From Sphingomonas kyeonggiensis (lineage in GTDB: Bacteria; Pseudomonadota; Alphaproteobacteria; Sphingomonadales; Sphingomonadaceae): a stretch of 64,000 nt of DNA. Below the pieces are notes generated by a model that worked only from the letters and a program-made list of their open reading frames with translations, searched no databases and had not been told where the DNA came from. Both the position numbers and the translations under genes were made by a program. Location: NCBI RefSeq assembly GCF_030812785.1, contig NZ_JAUSTJ010000003.1:1054001-1118000 (forward strand). Direction: 5' to 3'. Numbering within the stretch: the first letter of the stretch is position 1; every line of letters begins with the position of its first letter. Of the stretch, positions 59,941-64,000 are shown in pieces.

Positions 59941-62385
59941 CTATTGGGGGCCGGCATCTTCAAGTGGATTCCGAGACGCATCGAGGAACGCAAAGACATG
60001 TGCCCAATAGTCGCGTAGGTTCGCCGGGCTGATCAGGCTGTGGCTCTCGCCCTTGTAGCGCAGCAGCATCGCGTCCTTGCCAAGGCGGTAAAGCGCCAGG
60101 AACATGCGCTCGGCCTGTGCCGCCGGCACATAGTCGAGGTCGGAGGTGACCAGCAGCACCGGCACCCGGATGTCCTCGACATGATAAAAGGGGCTGTTCT
60201 TCGCATAGCGCGCGAGCGCGGCCCAGGGCGGCACACCCATCCGGCCCTGGCCGCCTTCCGACCAGCCGATCGGGATGGTCAGAGAGATGCCGTTATCTCC
60301 ATAGTCGATGCGCGGGTCCATCGCGCCATAGACACTGGTGAGGTCATAGATGCCATTGGCGGCGACGACGCCGGCGAAGCGGTCGCTGAGCGCAGCGGTG
60401 CCGAGCACCGTATAGCCGCCATAGCTGTGCCCAACTAGAAGCGGCTTGGCGCGCGATATGAGGCCGCTTGCCTGCGCCGCATCGACCGCCTGGGCGATTT
60501 CCGCGACGATCGTGGGGAGCGGGTCGCCCGGGCCGGGCGCGAGCGGGATGCTGGGTTGGAGCACCGCATAGCCATGGCCGACCAGCAGCTGCGGATGGGT
60601 CATGATCGTCGGCATCGCGGGCCGGGAGTCGGCGGGGGGCGTGGTGCCATAGGGATAGCCGGGGTAGGGGACGACGATCAGCCGGGGCGGCGCGTCGGAT
60701 CTGGGCGGCAGCAACAGCCAGTGATTGAGGGTCGTGCCGTCCGCGGCCTTGCTGTGCAGCAACACGCGCTTCGGCGGCTCGACCGCAGATAGATGCTGGT
60801 TGATCCGGTCGAGCACGCGCTCAGTACCACGCTCGCTCCAGCACAGCGTGCCGACGCCGTGATCGTCCTCCCCATAGCTGAGGAGCCCGCCCGAGGGCGT
60901 CATCGCCAGCATCATGCCGCCGTGCGCGATCCTGTCGCTCTGAAGCCGGCCCGTCTGGTCCTCGACCAGGACATGGGCGGCATCGTTGGTGCCGAGCAAT
61001 GCCATGGCCCGCGCCGGGATGGCATTGATCCAGCGGCGGGTGCCGAGGCTATGGCCATCGAACAGCAGCGGCCGTACCGTGCGGACCGGGCCATCGGCGA
61101 CGCGTTGGAGCCCGCCGTCCCAGTTGCCGCGCCACAGCCCGCGTACATCGCCGGCATAGAAATGTGCCGTATCGGCGGCGGCCAGTTCGGCAGGCGCCGT
61201 CGGAAAATCGGCCGTAATCGCCCGCGCGCCGGTCTTGCCCTCGATACGGTACCAGTCGCGCCGATGGTCGGTGCTGCGCTCGGCGAAGACCAGGGGGCGG
61301 TCGCCAGCCCAGCCGGCGGGTACGAACCGCGCGCTGCCGCCGGCGATCTGCGGCACGGCACGGAGCGTCGCCGGCAGCGGCGTGGAGATGGTGTCGCTGC
61401 GCGCATCGAACCGGTAGAGCTGGCCTTGTGCCCAGGATTCGCCATCGGCGCGGGCATAGAAGAGCAATTGCGCGCCGGTTGGGGACCAGTGGAGCAAGCT
61501 CGGCAGGATATCGCATCCCGGGCAAGGCTGCCGCGGCGTGCCGCGCGCCAGGTCGAGGATCGTCAGGCGCTGGCGGCGTGGCTCGAATGCCGGGTCGATG
61601 GCAAGTGCCGGATCGGGCTGGACTGGCCCGCCCTTGTCCAGCAGCGCGAGCTGACGATGGTCGCTCGAGAGCGCGAGGTCGAGCACATCGCCCTGGAAGC
61701 GGGTGCGCGTGGCGCCCGTTGCGAGGTTCAACTCGACGACCCGGCGGTCGCGATAACTCGTGCCGCGCGCCAGGAAACGGCCGCTGCCGAGCAAGGTCGA
61801 GGCTGGTTTCTGTCCGCGAGCGGTCTTCGCCCAGCCGGCGGCGGCGAAGCGCTGGGCGTTGACGGGGTTCTGGAACAAGGCGGGCAACCCGCCATCTGCC
61901 AGCGTCACGACGAGCAGCCGGTCATCGTCCAGCCAGAGCGGGGCCGGATGCGCGTCGGGCAGGTCCGGCACCAGGTCGAGCCAGCGCACTGCGCCGCTCG
62001 CCAGTTCGACCACGCCGAGCTGGAGGCGGTTCTCGGCGAAGCGGAAGACCGACAGGCGGCGGCCCGAAGGCGAGAAGTCGCCTGCCCAATAGCCTGTCTT
62101 TGGGTCCTGGGCGAAGAGCGGGCGGGCAGGCGCCTTGCCAGCCAGGTCGATCACGAGCAGCTTCGAGACCAGCCGCTTGACGTTCCAGTCATAGCGAAAG
62201 TCCGGCGCGCTGTCGAAGCGCGCGCGCCGCTCGACGACCGCGAACTGGCCGCCGGGCTCGACCAGCACTTGCCCATAGCTTTCCAGCCGCAGCAGGTCGT
62301 CGATCGTATAGGGCCCGGCTGTCGCCGATCGACTCAGTGTCGGGCACAGCATCAGGCATAGCGCGGCCATCCAGGTGAAGCGCAT
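59941..62385 (-). CDS. Secreted S9 prolyl-oligopeptidase family enzyme, lasso-isopeptidase-like
   Basis: The 814-residue protein has a signal peptide of about 23 residues. An N-terminal beta-propeller (about 30-540) starts with Asp-Asp-Leu-Leu-Arg-Leu-Glu and Val-Val-Glu-Arg-Arg. The C-terminal alpha/beta-hydrolase domain has Ser654 in Gly-His-Ser-Tyr-Gly-Gly, Asp751 in Ser-Asp-Leu-Asp-Tyr-Val-Pro and His782 in Glu-Ser-His-Ser as the triad. The opening motif and the neighbouring TonB receptor recall AtxE2-type lasso peptide isopeptidases, which cut the macrolactam of imported lasso peptides. It is longer than the roughly 700 residues I expect for those, so a general dipeptidyl-peptidase role remains possible. 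It follows the receptor on the same strand by 52 bases. Confidence 0.82.
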   Translation of the reverse strand: MRFTWMAALCLMLCPTLSRSATAGPYTIDDLLRLESYGQVLVEPGGQFAVVERRARFDSAPDFRYDWNVKRLVSKLLVIDLAGKAPARPLFAQDPKTGYWAGDFSPSGRRLSVFRFAENRLQLGVVELASGAVRWLDLVPDLPDAHPAPLWLDDDRLLVVTLADGGLPALFQNPVNAQRFAAAGWAKTARGQKPASTLLGSGRFLARGTSYRDRRVVELNLATGATRTRFQGDVLDLALSSDHRQLALLDKGGPVQPDPALAIDPAFEPRRQRLTILDLARGTPRQPCPGCDILPSLLHWSPTGAQLLFYARADGESWAQGQLYRFDARSDTISTPLPATLRAVPQIAGGSARFVPAGWAGDRPLVFAERSTDHRRDWYRIEGKTGARAITADFPTAPAELAAADTAHFYAGDVRGLWRGNWDGGLQRVADGPVRTVRPLLFDGHSLGTRRWINAIPARAMALLGTNDAAHVLVEDQTGRLQSDRIAHGGMMLAMTPSGGLLSYGEDDHGVGTLCWSERGTERVLDRINQHLSAVEPPKRVLLHSKAADGTTLNHWLLLPPRSDAPPRLIVVPYPGYPYGTTPPADSRPAMPTIMTHPQLLVGHGYAVLQPSIPLAPGPGDPLPTIVAEIAQAVDAAQASGLISRAKPLLVGHSYGGYTVLGTAALSDRFAGVVAANGIYDLTSVYGAMDPRIDYGDNGISLTIPIGWSEGGQGRMGVPPWAALARYAKNSPFYHVEDIRVPVLLVTSDLDYVPAAQAERMFLALYRLGKDAMLLRYKGESHSLISPANLRDYWAHVFAFLDASRNPLEDAGPQ

Positions 62386-62437
62386 GGTCGATTATCCAGG
62401 TTGGTGAAGGGAAGGCGCGCGGGCCGCTAGGACTGCG

Positions 62438-64000
62438 TCACCATTTCTTGACGACCTGCAGCGACACGAACCGGCCGATCGGGTCGGCATTGGCCGCGCC
62501 ATAGCCGAACCCGCTCGGCTGATCGACGAAGGGCGGATCGGCATCGAGCAGGTTTTGCGCATTGAGCGCGAAGCTGAGCCCGATGCGCTCGAACGCCTTG
62601 GGCTGAATGCGCAGCTGCGCGTCAAACGTCGTCCAGCTGCCGACCGGGCGCGCCGGGCTGCTCACATCATCGAGGTAGCCGCTGACATGGTTGAGCGTTA
62701 CCGAGACGCCCCAGCCTTGCCTGTCCCAGCCGGCCGAGGCCCGCAGCCGCCAGGCCGGCGGGTTGGCGATCGTGCCGACCTGCTCGATCCGCGGCGCCAG
62801 CGGCGTGATGCGGCGCTGATAGTCGAACATGTGCGAGGCATTGGCGCTGAGCGTGGCGGCGCCGCCGGCCAGGTCGAACGATCCCGCTGCCAGCAGGTCC
62901 ATGCCCCGCACCACGAGCTCGCTCGAATTGACCAGCCGTCCGTCGAGGATCGCCTTGTAGAATTCGGGCGGGAAGAGCCCTGCGATCAACGAGCCGGGCG
63001 CGTTGATCAGCGCCAGCAGCCGTTCGCGGTCGGCGGGGTTCGCGACGGGATCGACCCGGCTGATATAGGGCGAGAAGATCATGTTGGAGAGTGCGTCGCT
63101 CAGATTGTCATAGGCTGGCCGCTCGATCCGGTTCTTGAACTTGGTCTGGAACCAGGTCGCCTCGACATGCCAGCGGCGTGCCCAGTTCGGCTGATAGCGC
63201 AGATTGAGCGTCAGCGAGCTTGCGGTCTCGGGCTTGAGATCGGGGTTGCCGCCGTAGAGGGTCACGACCGGGGTCAGCACGCCCGCCGCGTCGCGCAGCT
63301 GGACATAGGAGACGCTGAGCGCATCGCGTACCTCGCGCAGCACCGGTGCCCGGAACGAGGTGCCCCAGCTCGCCTTGAAGCCGAGCTCCGTGCTCGGTTC
63401 CCAGACCAGGCCGAGCTTGGGATTGGTGGTGCCGCCAAAGTCGCTGTAATGTTCATGGCGCACGGCAGCGGAGAGCGTCAGCCGCCTAAGGCCCGGCCGG
63501 CCATTATCGGGCCCGAACAAGGGCACCGCCAGTTCGGCAAAGGCCGCGGTGATGTCGCGCCCGGCATGGGTGCCGGTCAGCGCGGTCGGCTTGGTCCCGG
63601 AGAAGAAATTCTCGCCGCTGCGCTCGAAATGCTCATGCCGGAAATTGACGCCGAAGGCCGCCTTGATCCGCCCGCCGGGCAGGCGGAACAGACTGCCGTC
63701 CGCCTTCAAATTGGCGGTATCCATCACGCTGATCGTGGTGTTGCGCGCGAAACCCTGGCCGATGAAGTCGAGGATCGCCTGGCTGTTGACCAGACCATCG
63801 CCATAGGGGTTGAAGAAGCCGTTGGTCGCTGTGCTGAATGCGGTACCGGGATCGTCCGGCAGCGATCCGACGGCTTCCGCGAAATAGGTCGAGTTCACCA
63901 CATTCTCATAGGCGGTATAGGTCCGCTCCCGGGCGTGGCTGGCATAGGTCTCGGCTTGCCAGTCGCCAAAGGGCGCAACCGTCGCCCCCGCCGTGGCGCT
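62438..64000 (-). CDS. TonB-dependent receptor, 3' part only
   Basis: The frame ends at 62438 and is open through base 64000, so the signal peptide, TonB box and plug lie outside the window. The visible roughly 520 residues are barrel strands: Phe-Gly-Val-Asn-Phe-Arg-His-Glu-His-Phe, Leu-Gly-Leu-Val-Trp-Glu-Pro-Ser, Trp-Gly-Thr-Ser-Phe-Arg-Ala-Pro, Asn-Pro-Asp-Leu-Lys-Pro-Glu, and the final Val-Val-Lys-Lys-Trp. The pattern is that of peptide or oligosaccharide receptors. The S9 peptidase directly downstream suggests the ligand is a peptide, perhaps a lasso peptide. The C-terminal residue is Trp, accepted by the Bam complex. Confidence 0.9.
   Translation of the reverse strand, partial: SATAGATVAPFGDWQAETYASHARERTYTAYENVVNSTYFAEAVGSLPDDPGTAFSTATNGFFNPYGDGLVNSQAILDFIGQGFARNTTISVMDTANLKADGSLFRLPGGRIKAAFGVNFRHEHFERSGENFFSGTKPTALTGTHAGRDITAAFAELAVPLFGPDNGRPGLRRLTLSAAVRHEHYSDFGGTTNPKLGLVWEPSTELGFKASWGTSFRAPVLREVRDALSVSYVQLRDAAGVLTPVVTLYGGNPDLKPETASSLTLNLRYQPNWARRWHVEATWFQTKFKNRIERPAYDNLSDALSNMIFSPYISRVDPVANPADRERLLALINAPGSLIAGLFPPEFYKAILDGRLVNSSELVVRGMDLLAAGSFDLAGGAATLSANASHMFDYQRRITPLAPRIEQVGTIANPPAWRLRASAGWDRQGWGVSVTLNHVSGYLDDVSSPARPVGSWTTFDAQLRIQPKAFERIGLSFALNAQNLLDADPPFVDQPSGFGYGAANADPIGRFVSLQVVKKW

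Noticed and set aside
1..64000. CRISPR array, rRNA operon, complete insertion sequence or prophage
   Set aside because: No regularly spaced direct repeats, rRNA-like sequence, intact transposase or integrase was seen on either strand.

Overview
The window is high-GC DNA from an alphaproteobacterium, most likely a Sphingomonas-type member of the Sphingomonadaceae. The evidence is several large TonB-dependent receptors with FecI/FecR regulators, a cold-shock/DUF6481 pair, a GlsB/YeaQ-like stress membrane protein, a long Gly/Thr-rich autotransporter, and carbohydrate enzymes for plant polysaccharides. All calls rest on reading the translated sequence; no database search was possible.

Layout. 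(1) 1-2.7 kb: the 3' part of a GH9-like glycosidase, a decayed histidine kinase/receiver gene and a PAS-LuxR regulator. (2) 2.9-6.6 kb: a 1235-residue autotransporter. (3) 7-14.2 kb: a sparse region of small conserved genes (TolA-like coiled coil, GlsB/YeaQ, rpsU, a carboxylesterase, a Cys4 protein, an XRE regulator), pseudogenes and diverged repeats. (4) 14.4-17.9 kb: a compact lasso-peptide cluster with a GntR-type regulator, a 39-residue precursor, a fused B protein and the asparagine-synthetase-like cyclase C. (5) 18.5-31 kb: catabolic genes. These are ornithine cyclodeaminase with a divergent Lrp regulator; an AAHS-type transporter, IclR regulator, SDR, aldehyde dehydrogenase and class III CoA-transferase; then an esterase, an NCS1-type permease, DUF917 and a hydantoinase/oxoprolinase. 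(6) 31-38.4 kb: a MalT-like LuxR regulator, a siderophore-type TonB receptor, a secreted amidohydrolase and a PaiB-like protein. (7) 38.5-41.6 kb: a Rap1a/Tai-like protein followed by gene fragments. (8) 41.6-48.5 kb: sigma/anti-sigma/TonB receptor plus an esterase and a pectin methylesterase, probably for pectin uptake and trimming. (9) 48.9-50.8 kb: a frameshifted GGDEF gene and a small membrane protein. (10) 51-57.2 kb: a second sigma/FecR/TonB receptor set with an FAD oxidoreductase. (11) 57.5-59.4 kb: a decayed LysR gene, DUF6481, a small conserved protein and a cold-shock protein. (12) 59.9-64 kb: an S9 peptidase resembling lasso-peptide isopeptidases, downstream of a TonB receptor that runs off the window.

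The most interesting system is the lasso-peptide cluster. The predicted core is 20 residues, Ser1 to Pro20, with a Ser1-Glu9 macrolactam, no aromatic residue and no charged residue outside the ring-forming Glu. It has no adjacent transporter. The S9 peptidase and TonB receptor 42 kb away are the kind of pair that normally takes up and opens lasso peptides, so they may serve this product or another cluster beyond the window.

The window also carries much decay (kinase, DUF6894, amidinotransferase, methyltransferase, two LysR relics), a sigma factor with an apparent ACG start, and a diverged element present in three places.
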